Below are positions 40,089 to 52,306 of a stretch of 64,000 nt of DNA, piece by piece (the first letter of the stretch is position 1; every line of letters starts with the position of its first letter). The notes below the pieces were generated by a model. The model had not been told where the DNA came from. It ran no database searches and saw nothing but the letters and a program-made list of their open reading frames with translations. Source of the stretch: Madurella fahalii (Eukaryota; Ascomycota; Sordariomycetes; Sordariales). The position numbers were made by a program, and so were the translations under genes. The DNA lies in contig CM056879.1 in the NCBI GenBank assembly GCA_029876055.1, positions 1,984,001 to 2,048,000 on the forward strand, read 5' to 3'.

Positions 40089-43000
40089 TGAGCATAGTCC
40101 AAACCGGATATGTAGGAGTGCAAATCAGCCAATCACCCACGCACCAGTCCAGACATCACTATGATTACTAGTTAAATGCATTGATTGATAAATAGTTATG
40201 GGTATTTCAGCTTACTGGAGCTACTAATGAAGTGTTTTACTGGTCATTAAGAACAGTATCATTAGCGATAGTTAGCGGTGGTGAGGGCAATTATTTTCCT
40301 ACTTTTGGATGAAGCCGTATTTTAGATTTGTGGATAGTCCTTAACTTTCTACGGACGCAAGCGGTACGGAGTTGGATCAGCGGGGTAGGGTTTGTGGTGG
40401 TGCCAACTTCCTGATAAATGACTCCATTGGAGCTGAGGACTTAAGTTACCTTTCTTGGGTTCGGGGCCTCTTATGTGATACATAAAATTGTCGCAGGGAT
40501 GGCCTGGTAGAAGTTCCAGCTACTACAGGCCTTCCGGGCTTCTATTGTTTGATTAGTGCTAATGGAATCCAGTCTTCTAAACCTATTAACCACGTGGAAT
40601 CCCGCCTGGAGCCCTGGTTTGGGTGTCCTATGGTGTTCCCAAGGCATCCTGAATGGTCGTCTGGCCTCCACTAGGATCAGACTCCTCAGACACGTGTAGC
40701 ATTCGGCTTTGCTGACCTACACACCCCAGGTAGGAGCAGATAATGCGGATGATCGAGAGTGGTAAAAAGACTTAAATCGTCTAGGGTAATAGTGCGAGCC
40801 TATGCTAGCAGTACCATCTGTACCCGGGGCTAGATGCGATTGGGACCCGTGCTGATGTCCGCATACAGCCATGATGAGCCAAGACGACAGCCACAGGCAG
40901 TGGGAGATCCTAGGAAGTAGTTCTTACCTAATGCACGCCGCGTGAACAGAGCACGGCTACTAATCGGCGGCTCTGATTTGCATCTCTGCGTATGGCGAGG
41001 TTGGCTGACAGTGCAATACCATGGCATACAAACCTAACCTCGGAATAGACGACTCTCTATGTAACTGCTTTGACTTCCTAGGGGATACCCGACATGCGTA
41101 TGCCTATAACCCCATCGGGAAAGGAACTTGTCCTCTTGGGGAACCCGACTGAGGGGAGGATTCTGACGAACTGAACCTCATCTGAGACCAACTTCCTGCG
41201 GTACCGGATGGCATGGGTTTGTGGCCACGGCACGTTGATCACACCACCCTTGTGCTCACTCTTGACTTTAAAACGCGCAATCCAAGGGGCTCTATGCAAC
41301 GGGGAACGTTGGGGGCCTCAGAAATTGTTGGTTGGTAATCAAATACTGTAGCACTCGACAGCCCTATCGGCTACGCTTCCCGCGTCCCAGCTAATCGTAC
41401 CCTCCACACCTACCATTCCACCCAGTACCTAAAAAGGCTCTGGTCGGTTTAATCATTCCCCTCAACCCTACATGTTCCTCCTATCTTACAGTGCCCTCCC
41501 ACAGCCACCATATCACCTGCATAAGCCAGCCCAGAACTCGCGCCAACAGCATACCAAGCTGCAGGAGGACTAAAATGGAAGCCCGTGTTCGGGTGCCTAA
41601 CCCGGTTAAATTGAGTTCTGGGATGGAAGAACCAGATCCCTTCAACTACCCATCCGTGTTCTGAATATGTCTTTCGGAGGGTTTTTCCTTGAGTTGATGA
41701 ATAAGGCCGATGAGATAGCTTGGCTGACTTGTAGGGGCCGGTCCAGCCCAGAGCGCTTCAAAGGTTAGCACAGGATGGAAGCGTCGACGTGACTGGGAGG
41801 GCTATTTGGGCCTTGGCAAGTTCGCCTTGTCTTACGTTGTCCACAACCGGTATCTTACTTTGTCCCATATGCAGCGTTAACGAGTATGTGTCTGTCCTGG
41901 CGTCTACCATAGGCATAAATTTAACTTTTCGAACTGACTTCTGAGATGATCGTTCAAGCACTACTTATGGATCCACCATGTGCCGATGTTCTACTACGAA
42001 GATGGCACGGTGGGTTGTGACATTCTTCAGTCCTGACCAGGTACTGGGAATGAACTAGACGTGAGCGCGGGACGTCGGACTCCGCACCAACAAGGCATTA
42101 AGGCTGGAACCGAACCACGCTTTCGGAGCGAGAACCAAGTTGCGTACCAAATAAATGACTCTCGGCTCATGTTGGCATCAGCCTGCGCTGCTTGACTTGG
42201 ACGTGAGTCTTACTGTTACACGAGCAGGCACTACGCTCACCCCCAGTCACAAGATACCTTACTTGAAAGTCAATTGGTTACCAAGCGGCCGAATCTGCAT
42301 CGCGTCTGCGTTAATTGAGGAAGAGTATCTTGTGAGACTAAGGTAGGCAGGCCGAAAGGGAAGGTAACGCCCCGTTTTCTCGTCAACGTTACACCCGTGG
42401 TGAGTGAGCAAGCGCGGGCTTAGTTTTCTTCTGTGGGATAATTGGTACTCCTAGTACTAAGTACGAAATGTGAAATGGTGTGGTGAAGTCCTCGTCCAAG
42501 GTTCGTTTGGTTCCATACCAAGCAGGAAAAGACCATTTCCCTGCCTGCAAGCCGGCAGCCTGGTGCTGGAGATGGTAGAATGACGCCACCACTCGTAGTT
42601 CAGCGAGTGCGCAGTTCTATCGCGCCGGTGCCTTCTAGTCAGGTGCTACTGGGACTCTGTCCGAGGTTAATGCCAACGCTCAGCTCAAACGTTAAGGGGT
42701 GGCAACATCATAGCAATACGCGTCCCTTCTTTCCGCGGCCGTGTTCCACATGATGCATATTATCATCATCTGAGTGCTAAGAGAATCACCGTGGCAAGTA
42801 TCCAACCATACCAGCGTTCGGAATGTCCGGGCTGATGGATCCGTTGATGCATCCTGAGGAGCGTTGGCTTATACTAGCCACCCTACTGACGCTCGGTGTC
42901 GGCTGCAATCATTGGTAGTCACCGGTTCTAGCGTCTGTCATATGCGATTCCTTTCAAGATACTACTCAGAAGAGCAAGTAACACGAGTACCTCAACTCCC

Positions 43001-43293
43001 AGGTTCGCCGTAAGTAGCCGCCAGGTCCGAGAATCGAACGAAGCCGGCGATCACGGAAGTGCGAGGCTCTGCTATAGGGAGCGGTCTGCACGGAGATGGT
43101 GTTAGACATGACCGTATGCCCAACTCCGTTCGAGCATAAATATGAGCACGAAGCCCCAGACTTCATCCATTCCATTCCCATCCGTAGCACGCACATCTTC
43201 GACGCATTCATTCCAACACTTGTCTCTAGTACGTATCCCGCGATCATCCATCGACTTCAGTCCTAGACCACATACTTCAACCCAGCAATCACC
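40089..43293. other. 3.2 kb without coding signal
   Basis: No frame above about 130 codons and none with domains or biased codon use. Base composition is mixed, not strongly AT-rich. A minus-strand frame at 41078-41299 and a plus-strand one at 42155-42346 were inspected and left unassigned. This marks the start of the gene-poor half of the window. Confidence 0.5.
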
Positions 43294-44064
43294 ATGAAAT
43301 ATCTTACCATTGCTGCTCTCCTCCTTCCCGCGACGGCGTTGGCCAATCCAACGGTCGCGGTCCGCCAACCTACTCAGCGAGCCAAGTTTACCGACGGCTT
43401 CGGGGCCGATCAAAGCTGTGGTGACGTGCGCGTCGCCTTTGACGAGACCCGCGAAGTCGCCAACGTGACCCTGCCCGATTACCACGTCAGTCTTCCCAAC
43501 GATCGTGAGAGAGGTTGCTCGGTTACCCTAACCGTCCGTTTCCCTACCACTGCCTGTATCATGGGAATCGCGCTTGGCGCCGTCAGCGGGCAGGTCACGC
43601 TGCCGGACATCGTCACGGGCAAGTTCCATGCCCGAGAGTATGCCGTGTCCCCGGGGAATGTCATGCAGGACAGCCCCGACCGGGAGTGGAACGGTCCCAT
43701 CGACAAGATATACACCATCCGCGATGCCGTCTCCTTCAGATACGACAGGCCCGATTCTAACAATCAGAATGTCAACTTTACCCTCCAGGGCCGGTTGCAA
43801 CTGCAGCCGAGCAATGGCGCCTCTGGCTTCCTCTCCAATGACCGCTTTGTCTTTGATATCCGCAACCAGATCCTTTGCTGTAAGTTCAATGCGCTACTGC
43901 TCCTGACCCTGCGGCCCTAGGGGAATAATGAGTGCTGATGTTGCTTAGAAACGGGGATGCCGTTTGGCCAGACGGCCGTCGACACCACATTGGAGATGAA
44001 GAACGTGGCGGGTAGGAGAGGCGGCAAGTTGCGTAACGGGGATATCAGTTGGATTGAAAGGTAG
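43294..44064 (+). CDS. Small secreted DUF4360-like protein, stop at splice junction
   Basis: The first 17 residues (MKYLTIAALLLPATALA) are a clear signal peptide. The mature part has DUF4360-like order: SCGDVRVAFDETREVANVTL, CSVTLTVRFPTTACIMGIAL, then GPIDKIYTIRDAVSF and NVNFTLQGRLQLQ. A strong intron is present (GTAAGT at 43880, TTGCTTAG ending 43948). Splicing it joins T to AA and creates TAA, giving 195 aa. Without splicing the frame runs to 43920 (208 aa). Downstream of the acceptor a protein-like frame, GMPFGQTAVDTTLEMKNVAG and so on, stays open to 44064, so a longer protein existed or exists through a splice I cannot see. Secreted, role unknown; an effector-type function is only a guess. 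Confidence 0.65.
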
Positions 44065-44734
44065 CGGTGGATGAGATAATGAGAGGATTTGGGTTCTATT
44101 TATCAAGTTTCCTTCCTACGATCGTTTTCTCCCCCCTCTAAGAATGATGTATTTCTCGGCACAAGCCTCCTCTCTCTAGATTAGTACCGAGTTCATCATT
44201 GGCTAGGAACCGCTAGTGCAATATAAAGTTGTCCCTTAGCCTTCAACTCGCTCTAATACTTTCTTGGGTGAAGGTGGTCTGTTATGTTATTACTATATTA
44301 CCATCACCTGGCACTCTTAGCACAATTGGTAGTAACCTGACTAATATTTTCGAAGTGCATGTGGTGTGGCTTCAGGGCCTTTGCATCCCCCAGTCACTAG
44401 GTTTTACTATTTGTCCACCGTGTCTACAATGACAGTCGCAGCTGGACTTGGATTCTAAGTAGGATCTTAAGGTTCAGCTATTGTTAACAATTGATTCCAG
44501 ATAAGACAACGACAACAGCTCCCGGATCTGCCAGGGATATACTATGTGGTTGTTCCCATTATTCATTGTTTTAAATAAACCCTAGCAACATCTGAGTAAG
44601 AGATGCTGCTGTGTCATATTTTCGGGACGACTTATGTAAACTAATCTGTCGCTGAACCTTCTATACTATCTGTCTTCTAAGTCCACAGCTAACCAAGGAC
44701 TCCGCACTTCCATTCTAAACCCCGAAAAAAGCCT
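44065..44734. other. Intergenic between two convergent secreted-protein genes
   Basis: About 670 bases, AT-richer than the coding flanks, with no gene seen. Confidence 0.5.
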
Positions 44735-45264
44735 TTATGCTTGTGCAATGTCGGTGATCTGGAAATCCCTCGGCCCTGTGTACGCCACGTCATTGTCGAA
44801 CGGGTTCTCCTCATCGTTCAGGCTGACCGTGATGTCCGATGCCGGCACCTCGTACGTGCCCCTGGCCCCATCGATAGTCACATTGAAAGTCGCGGCGCCG
44901 CCCGTGGTGGGATGGAAGAAGGTCCATGTCACGGCGTCGTTGTCGCAGTTCCCCGCGCCCTCGTACACGTACGCCAGCCACGTCGCGCCCGAGAAACCCG
45001 AGTCAAGGTACGCCGAGCAGTGAGCCGGCGCGGAAAGAGCAGGTGCCGAAACGTGGAAATCGTACCTGGCGCGGTCGGATTAGTCGGGAACCAAGGAAGC
45101 CCTAAGGAAGATCCGGGGGTTTACCGGCAGTATGCGCTCAGGTGCGCCTTGCTGGCGGTGAAACCGCTGACGTCGTAGGGTCCCACGGCTTGCCGGGTCT
45201 CCTGCCGCAGCGGGTTGGCGCTCGCAAGACCAGCAAGAAGGAGGATGGCAGAGATGGTCTTCAT
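44735..45264 (-). CDS. Small secreted protein, 156 aa
   Basis: Two exons (45264-45125 and 45065-44735) join in frame. The start MKTISAILLLAGLASANPLR is a signal peptide, followed by a pro-like RQETRQ segment. The mature part is acidic and beta-rich (ATWLAYVYEGAGNCDNDAVT, AATFNVTIDGARGTYEVPAS) with three cysteines and an N-x-T glycosylation site. I do not recognise the family. It is small, secreted, in a gene-poor compartment and next to another such gene, which is how candidate effectors often sit, but nothing in the sequence proves that. Confidence 0.75.
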
Positions 45265-46488
45265 GACGGCGGTTTGACACTTGTGTGTGCTGCGAATAGT
45301 ATTTGTCTTGATGAGGGGGTGATGTGATTTAGGATATTTCAAGCACACGGATCCAGCTGTGGAATTTCAGTCTGGTCGCTTCAGTCCCTTGATTTATAGT
45401 AGTGCTGTGCTTCCGGTGACGTCTGTACCAGAACCGTTTCTGGCTCAGAAGGATTGTCAAAAATGCTTGGCGGGCCTCGTATTCCCAACGATCACACGCT
45501 ATTCTACACTACGTATGAACGGGTGTACTGTGCAGTACCAGCCAATGCGGAGCGGCGTTGCTTAAATTAGCCCATCCCTTGGTGCTGGTATGCCCCGATT
45601 CGTCAAAACCCGTAACCGATCGGCACGGCGGTGTCCTCCGTCACGAATACTCGGACTACGTTTGATTTGCCAACCACAACAGAAGGGCTGATCATCGGCA
45701 GGGAATAATTCGTGCCCCGGAACCATAGGCGAGAGCCACGACGAAGCCCTGTCCAAAAGTCTACCTCTGCCCACCGCGTAGGGCACCTTGGGTATCATAG
45801 AACCCTATTTCCGAAACCACAGCTATCCCCTCAACTGCTTTATGGCTCCCGAAATCGTCTCTAGCCGGTCGCAATGGCAGTGACGACGGGGTTAACACGG
45901 GGCTACTGCTTCGCCGCCCCGGAAGGGTCGGAAGCACAGTCAGTTTGCACAAGTAGCTGGAATACTTAGGTATTGGGACGGCTCAAATAGCTGCGATGAC
46001 CACATGATCCACAGTCTGATGGGACGTGTGCGCTTAGCGAACTTGATACTGCCCCAGGCATATCGCGTATAGGATTATTTATTCTTCCCACACCGCTTTT
46101 ACCGTCAAAGGGTGTGCGGGTCTTTCATGTCGCGTATGTAACTCTGCTCTTCGAGTTAAATTACATCCTTCTCTCCCAGAGATGTTTACGTAGACCGCCC
46201 ACAACCGGTCACAGATCTACAAATCATGTTAGCTTATCATGATACCGACAGGGAGGTTGCTGATCGGATGGCGAAGAAACGCAGATGCACCAGAGCGCAC
46301 GCAAACAGACCCAATGGCAACCAGGAGAGTAGGACAGGCATGGGACGAAAGTAAGATCTATAGCCCCAGTAGCTGTAAGCAGCTTGAGATTCGATCGGCT
46401 AACATACACCGGTATGTTGGATGCGTGGACATGTACACCTTTGTGCTTTGTACAAGCACGTCTATGGTACCACTAGTGACTGCTCGGG
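45265..46488. other. Intergenic
   Basis: About 1.2 kb. The first 100 bases are the upstream region of the secreted-protein gene. No gene is convincing beyond that. Confidence 0.45.
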
Positions 46489-47040
46489 CTACATATATGC
46501 AGTCGAAGTTGTCTTTTCTGCATCTCGCACACCATCGACTAGTGGCAATTTGTCTTTCGACAATCGTTCCCTAATAGCGGCTGTGAACATGGCTATTTCC
46601 AAAAAAGCAAGTGCCTGCTGGCCCAGAGACTTCTGCTTGCCCCTATTGGTGTGGCATCCGTCCGACACCTCGTTCTTGCGCCGGACGAAGGAGCCGGGAT
46701 AAGTGACGTTAAGGGCGGCATCCTCGGCGGCCTCCTTAGCCAGCCGGTTCGTCGGCTCGATTCTGCCGGTGCCGGCCAGGAAGTATGACCGGCCGAGCTC
46801 GTACAACTGCCGGCCCGCGATGTAGATAGTGGCGCCCGGGGCTGCGTCCTAGCGAGCGTTAGCGATCAGTCGATGGACCTCGCTCAGGTTGACACTAGCC
46901 TGAGTAACGATGCAGAGCCGCACCCACAACGACGTTAGCTTGCCGTTCTCGGCCGTCCGCCGGTCGAACAAGGCAACGACTTTGGGTTTGTGTTGGTCCA
47001 CGATCCGACCACTATTGCGCTGGTGCCATAAGGGCTCCAC
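46489..47040 (-). pseudogene. Gene relic with one internal stop, family unknown
   Basis: One minus-strand frame stays open across 184 codons apart from a single TAG at about 46849. Before it the frame reads HKPKVVALFDRRTAENGKL and SVNLSEVHRLIANAR; after it, GATIYIAGRQLYELGRSYFL and LAKEAAEDAALNVTYPG. Composition is protein-like throughout. TAG could come from CAG. No family is recognised. Confidence 0.4.
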
Positions 47041-49516
47041 ATGCGCTGCCCACCCACAGCCACATGGCCCTGCGCCACGTTCTCGGTAATGGAGCAGTCA
47101 GTGAAGCCTATGGCGAGTGAAGCCTATGGCGCGTGACGCCTAACGCGGCTCTAGCACTAAAGGGCGTGCTGACGCGGCGGCAACGGCGGCGAGGGAAACG
47201 AGAAGACTAGGGAACGCGCGTCTTACTAGTCCACTGCGGAATGGGGCGGGTCGGAGACGAATGGTGCGCTTGGGTGCGATGGCTCGATTTGTTCATGGAC
47301 CCCGACGTTAATAGAGCTCGGTTGCATGTGAGTAGGATGCCTTCCAGTTTACTTATCCTTTTGCGAGGCGCTCGTTCGAGGATGCATGAACCGGAATTCT
47401 CGCACCTCAAGGCGCACAACGCCTTTCGCGGCCACCAGCAAACTTCCAGATTCCCGATGGGAAACAACGACAGCATGATCCTCGTTGATATGGATTGATC
47501 GGCTGCATGAGGGGGATCAAGGTCGAAAACCGTGCCGAGCGATTGCTGATATCACTGCCGGACGCTGGTTTCGACGATCTGTTTCTGGTTTCTGTGGGCG
47601 ACTCATTAGCTGACTGTATCATTTCGACGGCTGCTACTTATTGAATACAGACTGGATTTTCAGAGCCCATCGATTAGCCCGGACGATAGCGTTCGCGATT
47701 CGCGAATCAACCAAGAGTCGGAGACGCTACAGCGGTGTAGCAATGGAGCGGCGAATCGACGTTCGATCAAGTGTGCAGGCCTTCCTCTCTCAACATTCAC
47801 CTCGTGCAGCCCCAACAATTTTCCGCCTTATTGGTAAGTATGTTCCGGACGAATCCGGACATACTCTTCATCGCAGCTTTGCCACCTTCAAATTCAAAGC
47901 AGGGGACGCAGTCCACAAACTAGCCCGACTTTGTACTTGCCGCCCCACAACCTAGGAAACGCAGTCCCGTCGCTATCGCAGAAATACCGGCACCTAGCTT
48001 GGAGGGCCTCGACTTGCACCGGAACTTTGAGGAGTTAAGGTTTGCATATAGGGCTTATGGACTCGCGGGGCTTGACCTTGCATACCGTAGGTAAGTAGCC
48101 AAGAACAAGTCGTACAGTGCTGCTACTTACTATTTAGGTTAATTAAGACACATCGGTGAGTCCCGTGTGAGATCAGCTAGGATGTCATACTGGAGAGAGA
48201 TTCTCTAGGTGACTAATGGGAAATGTACACAGATGACCAAAACGCGCCGTTGTCTGGCTGGGGTCTACGGACAATTTCGCCGCGGACGCCATGCGGGGCG
48301 TCGACGGACATGGTTGCCGGAGGCGCCATCGCCGGGCTTGGAAGCAAGCAAGCGATGACACTATCATCTTCTCCAGCAATGGACCTGGTTAATTTGGTTG
48401 CAATGCTTCCCTTTCTCCAGAGCACATGGTTCCGGTACGCATGGGCAATACCAAGGGGTCGTCTCAGGAAGGGAGCATGTTACAGTCATCATCGTGGCAC
48501 GTCAGGATTGTTTGTTTCCGGTAAAGCCGAAACATTGCACACATCTGGTCTTCATTCTGAGGTGATGAAGCCAGGCCGAAACTTGACTGGTGATACATTG
48601 CCCGGGAACAGAGGGCAGCTTCAAAGTTAGCCGCCTTAGGTAGGTACGGCAATGATAACGACGACACGTCTGCCGTAACAAAATTTTTCACGAAGACACA
48701 GTCTGATTGGATGGTAAGGAGGCGTCTCTTGCCTGGTGTTGATAAGTTACTTATAGGTAGTACGCGAGGCGGGAAGGGCTTCAGGTGGACGATGATTTCA
48801 GTGATGAGCTCTCAGGTTGTGCTCACGATGACAGCGTGTCATCATGGTATTCGGACGAAGGAGATGGGTTGGGAGGAATTAGAACGCTCACTCACGGCCA
48901 CCAGCAATGTTGATCAACATGGTGGCGGTGTGAATGCACGCCCTCAAACTTCAAAGGGGAGCCCCGCTTCAGGGGTGACAACCCTACAAAACATGGAGTA
49001 CAACCTAATCACGTGAACCGAGGTTCTCTGGCGCATCTCGAAGGTTATAGGCCCTCCATCTCCATCCGAGGCATTCTGATAGACGAGGAATAATGTAGAG
49101 ACTGACCTATTACGCAGCAAAAAGCAGCCCGGTTGTGGTTCTCCTATTAGACAATGACCAGTCTACTCGAGATCTGATATCTCTAATACCATAAATATGG
49201 GTTATAGGAGTAGTATAGACTAAAAGAAGAAGAACTTAATAGTATATAAATATAGTTATAACGTACATTATACTAGTGGTTGTCAGCCCGCTTCGCGGGC
49301 TGGTTGTGATGTTGCTGTTTTTAGCCGATCCTGCCGCCCCACCTTACTTCCTTTCCACAACCACTCACTTACCGACTGCCAAGCCCGTCACAGCCACCGC
49401 GCGCCCCCGTTTTACGGCTCTGCGGGCACTGTCAATCAATTCTGTAAGTCGAGTTATATGTGCAGTATTTTTTTCCGGGCGCTGCTGATGGTTACACAGC
49501 TCCTGTTCCCTCGTAG
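47041..49516. other. 2.5 kb without an intact gene
   Basis: Frames up to 135 codons occur (48223-48630 plus, 48213-48425 minus) but overlap on opposite strands and show no domain. A GC stem-loop GCCCGCTTCGCGGGC lies near 49287, within a TA-rich surround (49180-49270). Confidence 0.4.
47100..47147. repeat. 16-bp tandem repeat, two and a half copies
   Basis: AGTGAAGCCTATGGCG is repeated exactly twice, followed by a diverged third copy (CGTGACGCCTAACGCG). Confidence 0.85.
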
Positions 49517-50268
49517 TTTATACCGTACCTCTCAGACAAAGAGCTCCTCGACTGCGAGGGACCGCTGCCCTCAGTTGAAGTCGACGACCCTACTGTTCTT
49601 ACAGAGGGCAGCAGGACCTGCAAGAACCCGGAGCAGGCCCGTCACACTAAAGAAGAGCTTTCACACCCCGAGGTCAACACCCAGATATCGACCACTTGCT
49701 CGACCATCACGAACTCGAATAACCTCCATAACACCAACAGTCCCTACGAAGATCTTACGACTGGAGAGGAACAATCTTACGGGGACGTCGAGGAGGAACT
49801 CTTAAGATCGTGCAGCACCCGTCAAAGCCGAGAGCCCATTCAGTCCCCGTACAGAATGGCATCCCCTAGTGGCAACCCCCCGCCTAACGGGTATACCGTA
49901 TAAGAGGTCAAGCAGAGAGTATCAGCGTTCCCCAAGAACACAAAGCATATTACGACTATAATGCAGTTGCCTATAAATTATCACCCTTCTGCTTACAGGC
50001 CTATAAGACTCTAATATATATACAGACCGTCCGTGACATTACAATGAACAACGATTATAATAGCAACCTACGGATCCTGAATTGGGATAGGCCGACAAAC
50101 CGGGAGGCTGCTCTTATACAAATTACAGGTAAAGATCCTACTAGCTCTGTTACGTGGGATTTCAAAAATAAGATAAAATTCGCGCTGTCTAAGAAAGCTC
50201 TGGGCAGAGTGTGCGGGAGCACCGAAATATATGACAGGAAGTGGGCCAGTACCTGCAGAAGGTTCTAG
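49517..50268 (+). pseudogene. Gag-like retroelement relic with a frameshift
   Basis: Frame one (49517-49903) reads FIPYLSDKELLDCEGPLPSV and later YRMASPSGNPPPNGYTV before TAA. A second frame begins at once (49903-50268): AESISVPQEHKAYYDYNAVA, then YKTLIYIQTVRDI and LNWDRPTNREAALIQITGK. Read together they look like the acidic, Ser/Pro-rich start and helical body of a gag-type protein broken by a frameshift. The assignment to a retroelement rests on this layout and the LTR-like DNA that follows, not on a catalytic domain. Confidence 0.4.
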
Positions 50269-50439
50269 AATCTCAGAGGTTACGGGGACCCCAGGATCTG
50301 GGCCACCTGGTCCTGTCGGATGCACAGCACCTCTGAACATTCGGAGTTAAATTTAGGATGGAAATTCAGGATGGAAAAATTGAGGATGTGCTGTTTTCTT
50401 CCTTGTCTAACGGAGGTGAACTTCCTTCTTATTCCCAAT

Positions 50440-50860
50440 TTCCTGGACCACGGAGACCCGGGTTGACGGGTCTCCGAGAGATCGGATCACACTTATCCGA
50501 GTCGCACTAATCCGGATCACACTGATCCGGGTTCGTGTTTTGCAGATCCAGGATCCAGCTTCCTGACCCTTTTGACATATAAACCTTTTTGACAGTTCCC
50601 GGCCCTCCGGGCTGGATCAGGTGATCGGACTGAGGACCCACTTTTTTTTCTGTATTTAAGACTGTCCTGACTGTCGGCCTTTACAGTCAAGGACAATCAA
50701 GATCAACAGTTCAACCAATTCTTTCTTTCGATTTGCTTACTCCATTGGGAGCTGTCTTTGCGGCCTCCCTCTGATCAGAGGGAGTCCTGCCTGTCTTTGT
50801 TACTACTTTGGTCCAAGCCACGTTGCTGAGAATCCTGGTTTGTTGTCGGGTTTCTCAGTC
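50440..50860. repeat. Possible solo or remnant LTR
   Basis: The stretch has features of a long terminal repeat promoter: repeated ATCCGGATCACACTGATCCGG-like units, a TATTTAAG box at about 50657, then a leader with GACTGTCGGCCTTTACAGTC and AATCAAGATCAACAG. No second copy exists in the window, so boundaries are guesses. Confidence 0.3.
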
Positions 50861-51275
50861 GTTGTCCCTCCCCTAGTTTTGTTATCTTGTTGTTTTGTTG
50901 ATGGAGTGGATGTGTGTTTTCCGCTCCATTTCAATGCCCCGAGTCCAATGCAGAGGAAGTCGCGGCTCAGAGCCGTCTCGTCGTGTCTAGACGGGTCAGG
51001 TAAGTTTCGGATGGCTAAGGGGAGTTTTCGGTCAGTACTCCAGTGGCCCGCTCCGCTCGTCGTACATCCCTGTCCACATCACCAACAGATTGAAGGCCAC
51101 GGGTGCATGCACGATCGATCAGCACTTGGCTTGTTGTGTTGTGTCAGGAATATGGAGGACTGTCTAATGTGGTTGCATCCAACTCATTGGTGATTGAGTA
51201 GAAGGAGCTCCGCTGGCTAATCCCCGATTGTCTCCCAAGTCAGCTGCAAGGTACTGTAAGGCATATTGAAATAAG

Positions 51276-51497
51276 TCAGCCAAACTGTCCAACACCGCCA
51301 CGTCCGGGATGGGACGGAGCAGACGCAGACCCAAGCAGTGGATTTGCATCCCGCTGGCGGAGTACCTCTTCCGCTACGACCGCGGCGGCTTCTAGGTCGG
51401 CGCGGCGACCGTCGACTACTTCCGATTCGTGCTCTTTACGTGGCTCGCGCGATGGTTCCTCAACGACTTTTAGTCCCGCTGCGAGCGAACGGGCCAC
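51276..51497 (-). pseudogene. Possible coding relic
   Basis: A minus-strand frame with protein-like composition (AAGLKVVEEPSREPRKEHES, then RADLEAAAVVAEEVLRQRDA) ends in TAG. Codon choice is GC-rich, unlike the surroundings. No family recognised. Confidence 0.25.
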
Positions 51498-51783
51498 GAG
51501 CGACAGCTTTCAACCTCTGCCACATAATGATGCAACGGAGCGTAGCGGAATGCACGTGGTTAAGGTTAGAGTTAGGTTTACTGTAGGGTAGCCAAATCAA
51601 GTATTGAAATGCCACTTTTGAAATCTTGCGGTGACCAACAGGGTCTACGGGGTGTAATGCATGGTTCATGACGAAGCGCAATACAGCCGAGGTTAATCCT
51701 GCAGCGAGGTTAGCGGACGGTATTGGGCTCTGCAGCAGCATCTGCGGGACTCTCGCATTCACCAACAGGATCCGAACACTCCA

Positions 51784-52306
51784 TTGGATGTCTTTTTCCG
51801 CTCTTTCCCAACTTTCGATTATGATCATTCTCTCCCCCAGCTACTTCATATGCCAACTTACGGGAACCCAAGGGCTGGCACCGTGGCCACGCCGAGGCAA
51901 AGGATGCGTGGAATAGATACCAAATTGCGCTGGAAAGCGAACTGCATATGTGGTATGGTGAAGAGGACGATTTAGCAGCTTGGCACGCGCTTTGTCGCGC
52001 AATTGGTGTCGAGCCACTTCCGGAAACGTGTGAACATGCGAGGAGGTAAGACCGTGCGAACGTAGTTTGGTAGATGCATGCTGATGTGGATCATGGGCTG
52101 CACGAAGGACACACGTCTATATCGTTGATTTGATTCAATGGGGACGAGGTGAAAGTGAGGGAAAAGTTTAGACCTTCCGCAGTGTGGCAGAGCTACGAGC
52201 CTACACCAAGAAGACAGGCAAGATATTCCGCAACACGTTCGACCAAGAAGGCGGCAATATTGTCTTGAGACACCTACTTCGAAAGATCTTCCGCGAGAGC
52301 TTGTGA
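51784..52306 (+). pseudogene. Decayed gene in two frames, family unnamed
   Basis: The first piece (51784-51975) has FDYDHSLPQLLHMPTYGNPR and LRWKANCICGMVKRTI. The second (52172-52306) has FRSVAELRAYTKKTGKIFRN and GNIVLRHLLRKIFRESL. I have a loose recollection of a Sordariomycete family of unknown function with blocks in this order, but cannot name it. Stops and a frame change separate the pieces. Confidence 0.4.

Noticed and set aside
43020..43110. TTCGATTC-like B-box sequence on the minus strand, possible tRNA
   Set aside because: No matching A box or acceptor stem at the right distance; cloverleaf cannot be drawn.
48223..48630. A 135-codon plus frame
   Set aside because: No domain, and a comparably protein-like frame lies opposite on the minus strand; left unassigned.
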